From Buddleja alternifolia (lineage: Eukaryota; Streptophyta; Magnoliopsida; Lamiales; Scrophulariaceae): a stretch of DNA of 64,000 nt. Within the stretch, counting starts at the first letter, position 1. Each line of letters opens with the position of its first letter. The stretch spans positions 35,896,423 to 35,960,422 of the forward strand of contig CM033394.1 in the NCBI GenBank assembly GCA_019426215.1. Direction: 5' to 3'. The notes under the pieces are model-generated. The model was not told where the DNA came from, ran no database searches, and saw nothing but the letters and a program-made list of their open reading frames with translations. Both the position numbers and the translations under genes were made by a program. This document shows, piece by piece, positions 1 to 12,784 of the stretch.

Positions 1-896
1 GCATCACTAAAATCGCACTGACAGGAGTGGAGATTTGGTAGACATGCCCTTTACGTGTTTCCACCAGGAGCTCATCAATGAAGATGTGTCCACCTCCCTC
101 GTCCAGTGCTCGGTGTACAAGTAGTGGCTTTGTATGAAGTGAAAATACGTCATCATCGTTTAATTGGTTGACCTTTTGTCATACAGGCTAAAACCGCCGA
201 TTATATATGATCATTCGCACCCGCTTCCTTTTTATATCCGTACTCACGCGTCTTGCATTGGGAAATGTCACATTGATTGTTGAGATCATCGAACAGGCAT
301 TCCCACAGAAGCGTGTCATTGCGTCATTAAAGTGACAATACAACTGATATTTTCCCAAGACGTAACTATTCGGGTCATTAGAATCACTGAATGTATCCCT
401 CTTGGTGTGTGTTAGCGTACACGTTTGCAGATAGAAGCAACGAGAGTACATGGAACGACTCAGTGTTTCCATATGTTTCCAATTCAGGTGCTAAAATATG
501 TTAGTGACCAGTTGCGATTGAACTACATTCCACCTGTCGCGTAAACCCCTTATCTTCTATTTTTACAACCCTACCCTTTATGTACTTACACTCTCGAGAT
601 TTATACAATAACTAATTATTTACTTTCTTAAATCACTGTGTATTTTGAACCCAGGATGGCATAAGGCCATATATCGCACGAGATTCCCAAGAATTGGAAC
701 TTCATTGCACTCAGTGTTTGAGTATGGTCTATTATGGAGGCAGTGATAATGATGGACATTCACATTAGCAATCCCCTAAATTTCATTACTTGCATGTGTG
801 GGACATCCTGGCGGACTGAAATGGTAAATCTTATGAACTTACCCCACTCATTAATAAACATCTGAAGTCGAGGGCGGCTATTAATCTCGTAGATAC
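1..896. other. Unassigned stretch at the left edge
   Basis: No recognised gene. One open minus frame (472-188, 94 codons) and another near 160-1 have mixed, not low-complexity, composition, but I cannot match either to a family. It could be further remnant of the decayed region seen at 10.2-15.9 kb. Confidence 0.3.
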
Positions 897-1286
897 AGGT
901 CATAGTTGATTTCAACTGCGATTTTCGATTATGCTCATAGATAAACAGCGCTGCCAAGACCAACGAACACCGATACGCAATTTTCCAGAATTTCATTATG
1001 CAAACAACATTCAATCGATTTGCAAGAATTTCATAAACTTGATTTTCTAGAAAATTAAATTTCAGCCCAAAATCAATTCCAGAAATTAAAACAATTTTCC
1101 AGAATTTTTCAATCTTCAATTTCAGATTTGTAAAATAGCAGAATTTTGTTCCAAACAAAAACAGAGTTTTTGATCCATCTTGATAATTCAAAACCACCAA
1201 TTACACAATGAACATGATAATCATATCAAACATGCAAATCACGCAAACAAAATCAATGAAGCCAAGAAATTTGGCTCTGTTATCAC
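897..1286 (-). mobile_element. Truncated copia internal leader (second copy)
   Basis: This stretch aligns with 8215-8552, the start of the internal region next to the right LTR, with small indels (shared blocks include CAGCGCTGCCAAGACCAAC). It lies on the outer side of the left LTR, where flanking host DNA would be expected for a simple insertion. Homology stops abruptly at about 897. A degenerate primer-binding site is next to the LTR. Confidence 0.7.
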
Positions 1287-2962
1287 TGTTCGGAATCCTG
1301 TCGACATGCGCAGCGGAAAAATAAAAACATATCCAGATTCCCAAACTGAGATCAATTTGTGGCATTCGTTGATTTAAACAAGAAAAGGATGAATAAGAAA
1401 AAATTACCTTTTCGCGTATTCAATCTTTGATCCTCGTGAATCTTCAATCTTCTCCAACGGTTCAATTGTACCATTTCTAGATCATCATGCGGCGGAATCG
1501 ACTCCAGAAATCACCATCTCTTTCTCCAAAGTGGTGTGTAGAATGAGAGAGAGTGGAAGAGAGCTTTTCTCTGCATTGTATTTTTGGTGGAGGAATTTCA
1601 CGTAATGTGAATTGTTGTTTTCTCTAGCTTGTGTTGGAGGATTAAATAAATCCTCCAACTTAAAGCCCAGTAGTACACGCCCTGTAGGGCCATTGGACAA
1701 TTAATTGGGCTATGTTGACCCAGTTAACTTAGTCCAATTATCTTAATCAATTAATATTTAATCCAATTAAATACCTATTGATTAAATGAATATTAATTAA
1801 TTAAATAAATAATTCTTTAATATTCTAACTTAAATATTTAATTAACTCAGTCAATTAAATATTCAAACTTATTAGTTTAATTTTCCATTGTTTAATATAA
1901 TTAAACAACCAATTAAATGAATTTGTCCAATTAACTAATTCGTCCTTCCAAAGGACAAATTACCAAAATGCCCTACAAATACAACAACCTATTTCCTCGT
2001 CTATTCCTATAGCGCGACGCTCTAGGCTCGTCTCAATTGGCTATGGGAGGATACCAAAGGATGTGGGTGACACTGTGGCCCCACATCGTAGCTCTATCGA
2101 GTACGAAATGACTAAGTCATTACGAACCTCTAGATTATGAATATTGTATGCGCATAAGCCCTTCACTGACGGATCTCGATCGAGTGAGAGTTATGGAATA
2201 TGTCAAACTCACAGGACTCGCTGCTATGCTAAGAATCATAGTAATATGAGATTACTAAACACAAGTTAGTTCATCAGCTTTGGCCAGAGACTTTCAATCT
2301 CATTTACCTATGATCGCACAGGATACTTCTCATTTACTTTCTAAACAGTGAATTCCTTCTTGGCAATCACCTCACATGCTACTTGCCCATTGGAACGCAT
2401 TTCTAGGTCGGCCCCACCAACGGTGAATTGGGCCTAACTATTCTGGTGACAGAATCCAACGTCACAAACATACTGTGACCGTCACTCCTCAGTTCTAAGG
2501 CTCACGCATACCTTCATTATCAGTAATCCAATCATTGACAGTCACTGCGTAAAAACCCATGTGATCGGGTTACTACAAGCCGTGTTCAAATACACTAATC
2601 CAATCAATGTACCTATGACACAAACCCCCACTATCCCATAGTGTTCGATTGGCACTCCTTCATCAGAGCATGTGTCATACAATTCCATACAAACCTTAAT
2701 GCCCAATTTAGATTCTCCGACTTGCGAACCATTTAAGTGATCAAGTATCAAACCCTTCCAGTGCCCATCTCCTTAACTACTATAGGGAGTGCGGAGGTTT
2801 GCCTTGACACACATGGACTAACTGTTCATTTAAGACTTATAGATACCATCAAGAATTATACAAACAACATACTATTGCCTTTATATTAATTAGAGGTTGC
2901 ACAATATAAACTCATGCCTTATATTCTAACTCCTCATTGGCATTGAGGAAACATTCCCAACA
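1287..2962 (-). repeat. Ty1/copia LTR, left copy (element 3' LTR)
   Basis: Homologous along its length to 8553-10232. On minus it starts TGTTGGGAATG and ends in a mutated form of TTTCTAACA. A polypurine tract (GCAAGTGGGAGAT on minus, 2963-2975) abuts its inner edge, the expected 3' LTR context. It carries long stretches of AATTAAT-type AT repeats at 1740-1940. The two LTRs differ at many positions, so the insertion is old. Confidence 0.85.
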
Positions 2963-5240
2963 ATCTCCCACTTGCACTCAATGCCAATTGCTATAGTATT
3001 AAATACACATCTTCTAAAATATGTCGCTCTAGCACCGCCTGTGATAATGGCCCAATGAGTGGGTCAGCCGTTTCATCGGCTGAGCTTATTTTCTACAAGG
3101 CTACGTTGCCTTTTCCAACGATCTCTCTTCAATTTGTCTGGATTTGTGAGACCTCGGTTCCTATCCTAAGAGTGAGATTCATTTCATCACAGTAAAGTGA
3201 CAATGCAAGCTCCACGTTAGGGACCAATAGAAGTTCCACCATGAGCTTCAGATCCAAACAGTTTTCTTGACAGCCTCTCAAGCTCTAAGGCAGTATCACA
3301 GTCATTCTTAGTAGTGGAGTACCATACTTGGAACTTATCCAAGTTACTACTCCAACTTTTGATAGTGAATACAAACCCAAAGTGGAATTTTAATCTTCTT
3401 TGTCAGACTCAAGGTCTGAGTAAGTATGAAACTTCCACTATCAGTTCTCCTTGGGCATCGACGAAGAATATATACTAAGTTCTTTTTCAAGTACTTCATG
3501 ATATATTCTGTATCTACCCATTGCTCTTCCTCATCAGGCAAGAGCCCTTCCTCAGATCTTTTATCCTAAATTTCTTTAGGATTTATTCTAAGCAAAGGGC
3601 TTGGGAGAGCTCAATCATCCTATTTGATCTATCTTCATAGAAGTAAATTTTAAGGATAAAGATGGCTCCTCTCAAGTCTTTCAAGGAAAATATGCTCGAT
3701 GTTTATGTCTTAACCCAGTCAATGAGTCCACATTATTTCCCATAAGTAGAGCACTCTCTACATATAGTACCAGAAATGATATTTCGCTCCCACTGACCTT
3801 ATTGCACACAAATGGTCTCTCTTCATTTTGATGATATCATAATTCCAAATTATGTCATCAAAGTGAAGATTCTAACTACGAGAGGTCTGCTTAAATCCAT
3901 AAATGGATTCATACAACATGTAGACCTTATGAGAATCGACCTCAAATATGAAACCCTTGAGCTGTTCGAAATGGGTGTCCTTTTAGAGGAATCTATTTAT
4001 GAACGAGTCTTCACATCCATATGTCCGATTTTCATAATATTAGCTTGTTGTTATCGAAAATAAGATTATAATGGATTTGATTGTAGTTGTGGCAAAGGGG
4101 CTTCCACATAGTCAATGCCTTTCTTTTGACTACATCCTTTCGCCATCAGCCTGGCCTTGCCATTCGAATCAATCTTTCTCTTGTAGATGTATTCGCCTCT
4201 AATGAGTACAAAACTCTTGGGGCGATATACTAGAGTCTAGGATTGATTCAAAGACATCTAATCCATCTTCACTTTCAGAACTTTGACACCTTCTCGTAGA
4301 GTCCATATCCACCATCGATTTGTCATGGTAGAGGGATTGTATCCTTAGTTCTCCTCTGCTATATCATATATCTCATGCTTTCCTTGTTGCAGACAACCAC
4401 TTCTCTCAGGCGGTTGAGATACTCTACCATATCAATCGTTGGTGGTTGTGTTTTAATGGGCTTAGTTCAGTTCCTTGGACAATGGTGTCCTAAGATGTTA
4501 TGTTTTATTCTCTCAGAATAATCTTTCCACATTTTCCAATTTCTCGAATGATCTTATCTTCGAGACAACAGACCTCTAAGGCCATAATGATCCCCTGATC
4601 ATCATGTAGGTAAAAAGAGTTCTCCCACTGAATCGTTATGATAACTAACAAAATGTCCTTTTAAGGACCAAGCCTCCAGATTCTTTACCTTTATCTTTTA
4701 TACGTAGGTTGGTAATTCCCATACAGTCACGTGTTTAAGATCAAGCTTCCACTGGCGCCACATTTGATATGGTGCCTTAGGAATGAATTTGGAGGGACCT
4801 ATGAGTAGTGCAAGACTCACTATGAATTGGGTAATTCTATGTAGCTTAGCATAGAATGAGTCATGTCCAACGATGTCTCGCTCTTGCATGCTACTACCCT
4901 ATTCATTGTAGAGTCACTGGAAGTGTCAACTGTGAAACTATATTACGTTCTTTTAGGAATAGGTCAAATTAGAAAATCGTATACTTGACATTACAATCCA
5001 ATTGTAGTGTCTTAATATGATACCATATATTCAACCATAGACGTCAGTACACACAAACTTTAGAACTTGAGTGGCCTTTTAATATGTTTCCTGTGAAGGG
5101 GGATTTGGTCATCTTGTCTATAAGATAAGATACTTAAGTTTGGATAGGGATCCAATCCCAATGGGCTTGACCCCCACGTTTCTCCTAACTAGTGAATCTT
5201 ATGCTCGTAAGGCATGACCTAATCTTAGGTGCCAAACAAG
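2963..5240 (-). pseudogene. Copia pol pseudogene (integrase, reverse transcriptase, RNase H)
   Basis: Read on minus, in pieces interrupted by stops. HLRLGH near 5215 is the GAG-pre-integrase signature. At about 4890-4690 the C-terminal integrase shows PSKFIPKAPYQMW followed by KHVTVWELPTYV, matching the usual PSKSVPKTPYELW..LKHLRVWGCEAYV. At about 4000-3600 the RT shows SIYGFKQTSRSW, then VSGSEISFLVLYV followed by ES where the catalytic DD should be, then LLMGNNVDSL and SMKDLREASFIL. A decayed RNase H with VFTIKSWSSNL lies at about 3400-3000. The catalytic aspartates are lost, so this copy cannot be active. Family assignment is firm; finer lineage (Tork, Ivana and so on) cannot be told. Confidence 0.8.
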
Positions 5241-5849
5241 TCCTCTAGTTTATTTCTAGCATACTACGTTCTCTAGTTTATATGTTCACAGTATACTAAT
5301 TCTGAACTTTCAAATCGTGTTAACAATTTTAGTAAGGATGTATTGTTCCGACACTTATTTCCAAAATAAATGTTATAAAAGTTATTACCAAACTTGAAGA
5401 AGTACCATTTCTTGACCATGTCAGAAAATGATAACGTTCTTAGTACTATTTGGTGAAACTAATCAATCATCCAAATGTGTTCAGAATTATAAAAGAACAG
5501 AGGTGGATTATATTTGGACACACCCGACACCATGTCTGGTTCTAATATTGATCACATCTTGTTTTTCCAGCTTTTGTACTTCTTTTTAATTCTTCAAACA
5601 TGTGCACTAGCTCTAGAATGTAGAATACAAAAAGTTGAGAAAATCAGTCATAGAACAGTTGTTTCCAAAACACATGTTTCTATGTCCAATGCAGCTCATA
5701 TTTAATCCGTACTCATCGTCCCATACTTAGACTTGAGTAATGCTTGCCTCAAGCATTCAAACCAATGACTCTGAACTGAGGACCTTCCTCAAGTTTCTAT
5801 GTCTGTTGATTTGGTTAGGCCAGTACAAACAAAATTCTCTAGCATAATA

Positions 5850-7830
5850 TTAAACGGGTTAATTTCCAAGAGAGATATAAATTAAACGCAGAAAATAAAC
5901 AAGATTTAATTAGGCTGTCTATATTGTACACAAGTAAAACTAGGACTTTAATTTTACTTGGCTCTCACTACATTTTTCGAAATATTGTACTCCCACTGCA
6001 ATTTCGAAAATCTCGTTGGATAGATTTCGTAGTGAGTACTGAGTTCTTCAAATAATTCAGTGGGTTACAACCTAACCGATTTCTGGCCCACTGATTATTC
6101 AAAGTGGTGTCATACACCAACTTATCCACTAAATGATTCAATACCTTTCCCCATAGTTCACGAAGCCGCAACCTAATCGATTTCTAACCCCGTGAACTAC
6201 CCGAGTTCATTCCCACTAACTCCTTTAATCTAACATTTGAATTTCACCTTACAACCTAACCGGTTTCTAGGGTGAAATATGCTTCGACTAAGGCATCCCA
6301 AGCACTTAACAAAACTTCAAATTATTTCCAAATGCATAACCTCCATAACTAGGAAGCATTACACATCGGTTGTAATTTTAAATTTCATTAAGCTTAGTGG
6401 AGGGAGAGGATGTCCCACATCCTTTACTAACTCGTATCATTTAATTTGGGAAAATTTAAATATTTAATCAAGGTTTCACTTTACACATTAATTTATAACA
6501 TGCATATAAAGCGTAGAAAAACCTAGCAATTCTACTTTTACACATTTTCATGGACTATTTAGATCGGCCAAAGCCAATGGGCTAATCAACATATATATTT
6601 TAAGCATGCATAATAAAACATAAATCCAAGTCCATGAAATGTGCATCTCATCACATATATCATATGCGATAAAAGCAAAAAAAAAAATCTAATTTATTTA
6701 TTAATCAAATTTAATTTGATTGTTGCAAAATTAAATCCCATTTAATTTTGTCACCAAGACTAAATCCTATTTAATCGAAGTGAAATTAATTCTAATTTAA
6801 TTTTATGTGATCGAAAACTAAATATAATATAATTAAATCCAATTTCATTATCATGGGAAGACTAAATACAATATAATCCAAGCAAAATTAAATCTAATCT
6901 AATTTCATAGGAGGGCTAAATCTTATTTAATCAAAGTGAAATTAAATCTGAATTAATTTTCATAGACTAAATCTAATGTAATCCAAATGAAAATAGACTC
7001 AATTTAACTTTTACGGGTAGATTAAATCTTAATTTAATCAAGGTGAAGTCAAATCCAATTTAATTTCCATGGGCTCACAAATCGTTACAAAATTAAAAAT
7101 AAATTAATTAAGTATATAAATAAAACCAATTCAATTTTGATAGATAGCTAAATTCAATTTAATCACCTTACAAAATTAGTTAAGTTTAATTAGCAACTTA
7201 ATTAAAACTAATTTAATTTTGATAGGTAAACTAAATTCAATTTAATTCAAAATCAAATCAAATCCAATTCAATTTATTATAAATTAAATTTGACATAGTT
7301 TATTACAAAGTCAAAAGTAGTTTAATTTTGATGGGAAGATTATATCCAATTTAATCAATAACAAAATTAAAAATCATTTGATTTTGTTGGGTAAATTAAA
7401 ATCAATTTAATTTAAAATAAATCAAATCCAATTTAATTCATTATAAATTAAATTCTATTTAATTTAGTTGAAGGTTTAATTTAGAAGAAGGATCCAATTA
7501 AAATTTGGTATTGGGCTTTACCAATTTAAATGAATTGAGTAGCATTGAGTCAACTCAATTAAATCTATGTTCCTTTAAATACAAAGTGTTGGGCGAAGCC
7601 CACTTATAGACCCAATTCCAAAAGAATAATCAGATGTTGGGCTAAGTATTAAATTAATTCGAGTGGGCCAAGCCCAACTCCTTATTAATCTATGAAACAC
7701 CAAGCCCAACTTCCTATCAATTAAATATGCATTGGACCAAGCCCAACACATAATTTAAAATGTGTTGGGCTCGACCCAAAACAAAAAGAATTCCCTAGCT
7801 CGTTAGCCCAACTTCACACGTCTTCTTCCT
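5850..7830. repeat. AT-rich low-complexity part of the copia internal region
   Basis: No coding signal. 5940-6290 holds three variants of an 'AACCTAAYCGRTTTCT' phrase (near 6070, 6170 and 6250). 6680-7480 is an irregular series of AATTAAATYYAATTTAAT-like units. 7500-7800 is peppered with GGGCCAAGCCCAAC-like phrases. It occupies the place where gag should be; it may be an expanded leader or a foreign insert. Confidence 0.5.
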
Positions 7831-8552
7831 CCCCATGAGCGTCGTCATCGCCGAATTTTCGCCATTATCGTCGCCAATAGCGGCGCCGGCGATTTCTCCA
7901 GTCATGGCAGCAGTGCCCGGCGCCACCACCTCAACCATCATTTCAAGCCACCACCTCTGCCATAGGATTAGCGCAAAAACCAGCGAACAATATCAATTTT
8001 CAGGTGAAAAATTCGGCCAAAAATCCCAGAGCAAGACCGCGTCGCCGATCAACAGTCCTAGCGGCGGATCGCCGCCCTCGATGTCGATCAAGCCGCCATC
8101 AAAAATCTGCTCCAAGCAGATTTTCGATAGCAGCCTGCAAAATCTTTGAAGGTGATTTCACGCGGAGTTCGACGACCCAACGACGCATCGAATCGCCGTT
8201 CCATCGCTGCGCAGGTCATAGTTGATTTCAGCGGCGATGCTCATCGATGAACAGCGCTGCCAAGACCAACAAACAACGATACATAATTTTCCAGAATTTC
8301 GTTTTGCAAACAACATTCAATTCCAAAAAATTAAATTTCAGCCCAAAAGCAATTCTAGAAATTAAAACAATTTTCCAGAATTTTTCAATCTTCAATTTCA
8401 AATTTGTAAAACAGCACCAAACAAAAATAGAATTTTCGATCCATCTTGATAATTCAAAATCACCAATTACGCAATTAACATGATAATCAAATCAAACATG
8501 CAAATCATGCAAACAAAATCAACGAAGCCAACAAATTTGGCTCTAATACCAC

Positions 8553-10232
8553 TGTTAGAAATCCTGTCGGCATGTGTAGTAGAAAAAACTACAGGTTCGG
8601 GTTTCCAAACCGAGATCAATTTGTGGCTTTCGTTGATTTAAATAAGAAAATGATGAATACGAAAAACTTACCTTTTCGCGTATTAAATCTTTGATCCTCG
8701 CGAATCTTCAATCTTCTCCAACGGTTCAATTGTACCGTCTCTAGATCATCACATGCCCAAATCGACTCCGGAAATCACCATCTCTTTCTCCAAAGTGGCA
8801 GCTAGAATGAGAGAGAGTGGAAGAGAACTTTTCTCTGTATTGTATTTCTGGTGGAGGAATTTCATGTAATGTAAATTGTTGTGTTCTCTAGCTTGTGTTG
8901 AAGGATTAAATAAATCCTCCAACTTAAAGCCCAGCAGTACACGCCATAGGGCCATTGGACAATTAATTGGGTTATGTTGACCCGGTCAACTTAGTTCAAT
9001 TAATTTAATCAATTAATATTTAATCCAATTAAATACCTATTGATTAAATGATATTAATCAATTAAATAAATAATCATTTAATATTCTAATTTAAATATTT
9101 AATTAACCCAGTCAATTAAATATTCAAACATATTAATTTAATTTTCTATTGTTTAATCCAATTAAATAATCAATTAAATTAATTTGTCTGATTAATTAAT
9201 TTGTCCTTTCACAAAGCAAATTACCAAAATGCCCTCCAAATAAAACAATCGATTTCCTGTCTATTCCTATTGCGCGACTCTCTAGGTTCGTCTCAATTAG
9301 TAGGGAGGATACCAAAGAATGTGGGTGATACCTAGCCAGCACCGTGGCCTCACATCGTAGCCCAACCGAGTACGAAATGACTATGTCATTACGAACCTCT
9401 AGATTTTGAATACCGTATGAGTATAAGCCCTTCACTGACGTATCCCAATCAAGTGAGAGTCATGGAATATGTCAAACTGACATGACTCGATGCTATGCTA
9501 AGAATCATAGTAATATAAGATTACTAATCACGAGTTAGTTCATCAGCTCTAGCTAGAGACTTTCAATCTCATTTACCTATGATCGCATAAGATACTTCTC
9601 GTTTAGTTTCTAGACAGTGAATTCCTTCTTGGCAATCACCTCACATGCTACTTGCCCATTGGAACGCATTTCAAGGTCAGCCCCACTAATGGGTGGATTG
9701 GGCCTAATTACTCTGGTGATAGAATCTAACGTCACAAGCACATTGTGACTGTAATTCCTCAGTTCTGAGGCTCACGCATATCTTCATAATCAGTAATCCA
9801 ATAATTTACAATCACTATGTAAAAACCCATGTGATCGAATTACTACGAGCCGTGTTCGAATACACTAATCCCATCAATGTATCTATGACACAAACTCTCA
9901 CTATCCCATAGTGTTCAACTGGTACTCTTTTATCAGAGCATGTGTCACACAAGTCCATACGAATCTTAATGGCCAATTTAGATTCTCCGACTTGCGAATC
10001 ATTTAAGTGATCAGGTATCAAACCCTTCCAGTGCCCATCTTCTTAACTACTATAAGGAGTGCGAAGGTTTGCTTTGACACACATGGACTAGTTGTTCATT
10101 TAAGACTTATAGATGCCATCAAGAATTATACGAACAATATACTATTGCTTTTATATTAAGTAGAGGTTGCTCAATATAAACTCATGCCTTATATTCTAAC
10201 TCCCCATTGGCATCGAGGGTACATTCCCAACA
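8553..10232 (-). repeat. Ty1/copia LTR, right copy (element 5' LTR)
   Basis: Pair of 1287-2962. On minus it starts TGTTGGGAATGTACC at 10232 and ends TTTCTAACA at 8553, directly followed by the primer-binding site. It carries the same internal AT-rich block (8990-9210) as its partner. No matching target-site duplication can be tested because the left side continues into further element sequence. Confidence 0.85.
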
Positions 10233-10740
10233 CTTATCTTGTAATTGGTATTAGCCACGTGCATGTGTTATGTTATGCAATATGTAATGTCCATTTATTT
10301 TGCCTCACCACAGTATCAAGTGCCCTTTTGTTGTTGACCAATCTTAAAGATAACGAGTCCACCTGTTCTTAAGCATAGATGTAATAGGGCATGTTTGTTT
10401 CGCATCGTTGGCTCATAGAACTTTCATCTGTAATGAACATATTTATATTGGTTCTCTGCTGGTAATTCCTTCTACACGGTAGGACAAACATTGTCGCCCT
10501 CAGCTTCCGAATGTTGTATTTATGTCCAACATTGGAAAATCCAGCCAATAATTTACCTGGATACAGAATTCAACTAATGATTTACCTAGATGATGTAGAG
10601 TAGCAGGTGACGGCGTATTACTTGATTTAGGTCATTTACACTAAATCTGGAGTTTTAAAAAAAAATTCCTATACATTGCATAAATACCATCAACCCAGAG
10701 GAATGTGCCATGGCGACAAAGACAAAGGCATCGTACTATC

Positions 10741-11330
10741 ATCTTCAGGAATGTGTATTCCAAATGGTCAGGATTTGGTTCAATACTATCTTCTTTGTTA
10801 GCATTGTCCTTCATATCAACTTTGTCACTAGGGTTGACAATGCATCCCTCTCCCATGTCATCATGAAAATCCTCTGATAGCTGGTCCCAATTTAATTTCC
10901 CTCGTGATTGATACTTCCTGGCTTCCGAGTATCGCTATCATACAAGCCACGAGCAGTATAGAGATTAAAATAATTTGATTAAGAGTGGTCGCTGAAAACA
11001 GAGAGGAACTTCTTGTGGAGTGCAAAATTAAAACGATGTCATGACTACCAAAATTATATTCTTTCAATCTGATTTGGTTGCCTTTATTTGATTCTTTGTG
11101 CAATCCCACTTAAACTCGTCCCTGGATGTTATTATGCCAAAGACGTGGGCCCGTCGCCTCATCATATTGAAACGATTGATCACAGATGACAATTTAATTC
11201 TCCCAAATTGGATGTTCAACTGATCGAGTAGCATTTACACCAAGTCGTTTTTGATCCACCTCCCCTTAATATCATCGCACTACGGGCACTGTGGAGTAGC
11301 TGGATTAAAAAAGTCTCCCCTCCTATCGCC
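10741..11330 (-). pseudogene. Myb/SANT-like domain remnant, copy 1
   Basis: Read on minus: an early tryptophan in KGRWIKNDLV (near 11270), then SVINRFNMMRRRAHVFG, then DEFKWDCTKNQIKA, and after a shift YSEARKYQSRGKLNWDQL and SEDFHDDMGEG, followed by an acidic linker with VNPSDKVDMKDN. This order fits plant Myb/SANT-like proteins (PF12776: nR...L...y, f.WD, then hPdA.kfr.k.l..y..L..lfg). These occur as host proteins and as partners of PIF/Harbinger transposases. The central part between the WD block and the ARKY block needs an intron or frameshift, and stops interrupt the first helix. I call it a pseudogene. The ORF with the hydrophobic run around 10990 is an out-of-frame reading. Confidence 0.5.
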
Positions 11331-11560
11331 GGTAAAATTCCTACCCCAAGAATGTAGTGCACAGAATACTACAAATATAGTCATTGATCAGTGATTATTC
11401 GACTAATTGCATTTTCCCTTAGTGCGCCTAGATCAACATAAAAGGGTTCGGTCCCCCACAATAGCTTACATCTATTGTGCATAAATATTTAGTGTGATTT
11501 TTGGGGCAACATTTTACCTTAGTACTGACCCCGACCAACCTAAATACCTTTCTATACATT
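10741..11560. repeat. Direct duplication, unit 1 (partner 12785-13610)
   Basis: About 820 bp recurs at 12785-13610 in the same orientation, offset about 2.04 kb. Shared sequence covers the Myb/SANT remnant and about 300 bp upstream on minus (blocks such as TTGTGCATAAATAT and GGGTTGACAA). Similarity ends near 11560 and 13610. Confidence 0.65.
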
Positions 11561-12784
11561 GCAAAAAGACTATCACCTTGTGGATTATGACAGGAAAAAG
11601 AGGAATGTATTCAGTGTATGGGGAAAGGGTTTGGAGCTACATCCTCTTGAAGACAGCGAATCGGACTAAAGTGGCGATTCAAGCATCTAACTGCTGCTAG
11701 TGAAATCGCATGACCAACGAGGGTTCCTGGCTATAGGAGAGCCAGGGTTGTTCAACTAGGGTTGTTCAACCAGGGTTTTTTCATATTGCCCGTGCTGATA
11801 CTTTGATAGATTCGGGGATCAAAAGTACTCTCGAGCCGCATACTCTAGGGATCCCAAAGGTGATGGCTCCTGTACCCAATACATTCGTCTAGTTTTCCAA
11901 ATATAATGCATGAAAATGAGATCATCCGCTGTATAGAAATTGGATATAAGATACAAAGGCTGTATTTGAAAAACTACTAGAGTTCCATAATTGAGACAAA
12001 AAAATTCTTGGAGGAGGTAGCTGACTTTTATATTGTAGGTATTGCATGCAATTTTGAGTTCGTGGATCAGCGACTTAATGATGAGAAGTCATCGCAAAAC
12101 CAGTTTACTCCACAGGCATTTAGTTTGGCTGGAGCGTATGATGCTGGTGGAGATGTAGAGGTGAGGGGCAGTGGTAGTATAATTTCACTCACAAGAGTTG
12201 TAAAGCGCGCAAGAAACACCTCTATTATTCGATCAAATGTCTAACAAAGACGTTTGACGCCCCCACTGAGTTTCAAAAAATACTGCCTCGTTGGCTGCTT
12301 TGGTAGTGACATTGGACTTCAAGCATCCTTAGACTGCCTATCATCCCATTCAGTAGCATAGAGATGTTCTGATTACATCTCAATATGTGAATAGCATAGG
12401 AATAAATATGAATATACATCACGATTTATACGGACACATGAGGTGGTGAAAGGGAATAAGAATGCTTTACTATTACTGGACATACAGTTTGCTATATGCT
12501 AACTGGTAGTTTTTGCTGACTAGCGTCCCTGTGCTAATATACTTGTCTAATGACTAAACTACAATATTACGATGGTAAATTGTCCAGTGTATTATGCTTT
12601 GGTAATGCTGATATACTGTTTCACAATATTTATATTGCATATATATGAAGTAGGATACGTTGTAAATAGGTTTGAAAACATTAAATCAGCCAATACTGAA
12701 ATACGTATGGTCAGGGTCCAGCACAAATATACTCCCACAATCAACCACTTACTTTATTCTAACTCATAATTAAATTCCATACAG

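Larger units (their letters stand above)
2963..8552 (-). mobile_element. Degenerate Ty1/copia internal region
   Basis: A 5.6-kb block between two LTRs in minus orientation. The primer-binding site on minus is TGGTATTAGAGCC at 8539-8551, one base off the tRNA-Met complement. Pol remnants occupy 2963-5240 in the order GAG-pre-integrase, integrase, RT, RNase H, which is the copia order. The leader and expected gag region (5850-8552) is mostly AT-rich DNA without readable gag. Many stops and frameshifts show it is dead. Confidence 0.8.

Noticed and set aside
3812..4063. 83-codon plus-strand frame
   Set aside because: Antisense of the copia reverse transcriptase, which is recognisable on minus.
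6680..7480. Possible CRISPR-like or satellite array of AATTTAATT units
   Set aside because: Units are irregular in length and spacing, without conserved repeats and unique spacers; simple AT-rich drift is enough.
7835..8225. Proline/serine-rich plus frames at the copia leader
   Set aside because: They lie in the 5' leader of a minus-strand element, overlap in two frames and match no family; GC-rich leader composition explains them.
10861..11109. Frames with a shared hydrophobic run (also 12896-13171), suggesting a membrane peptide
   Set aside because: A different frame of the same DNA gives the ordered Myb/SANT blocks, so the hydrophobic run is an out-of-frame or intronic reading.
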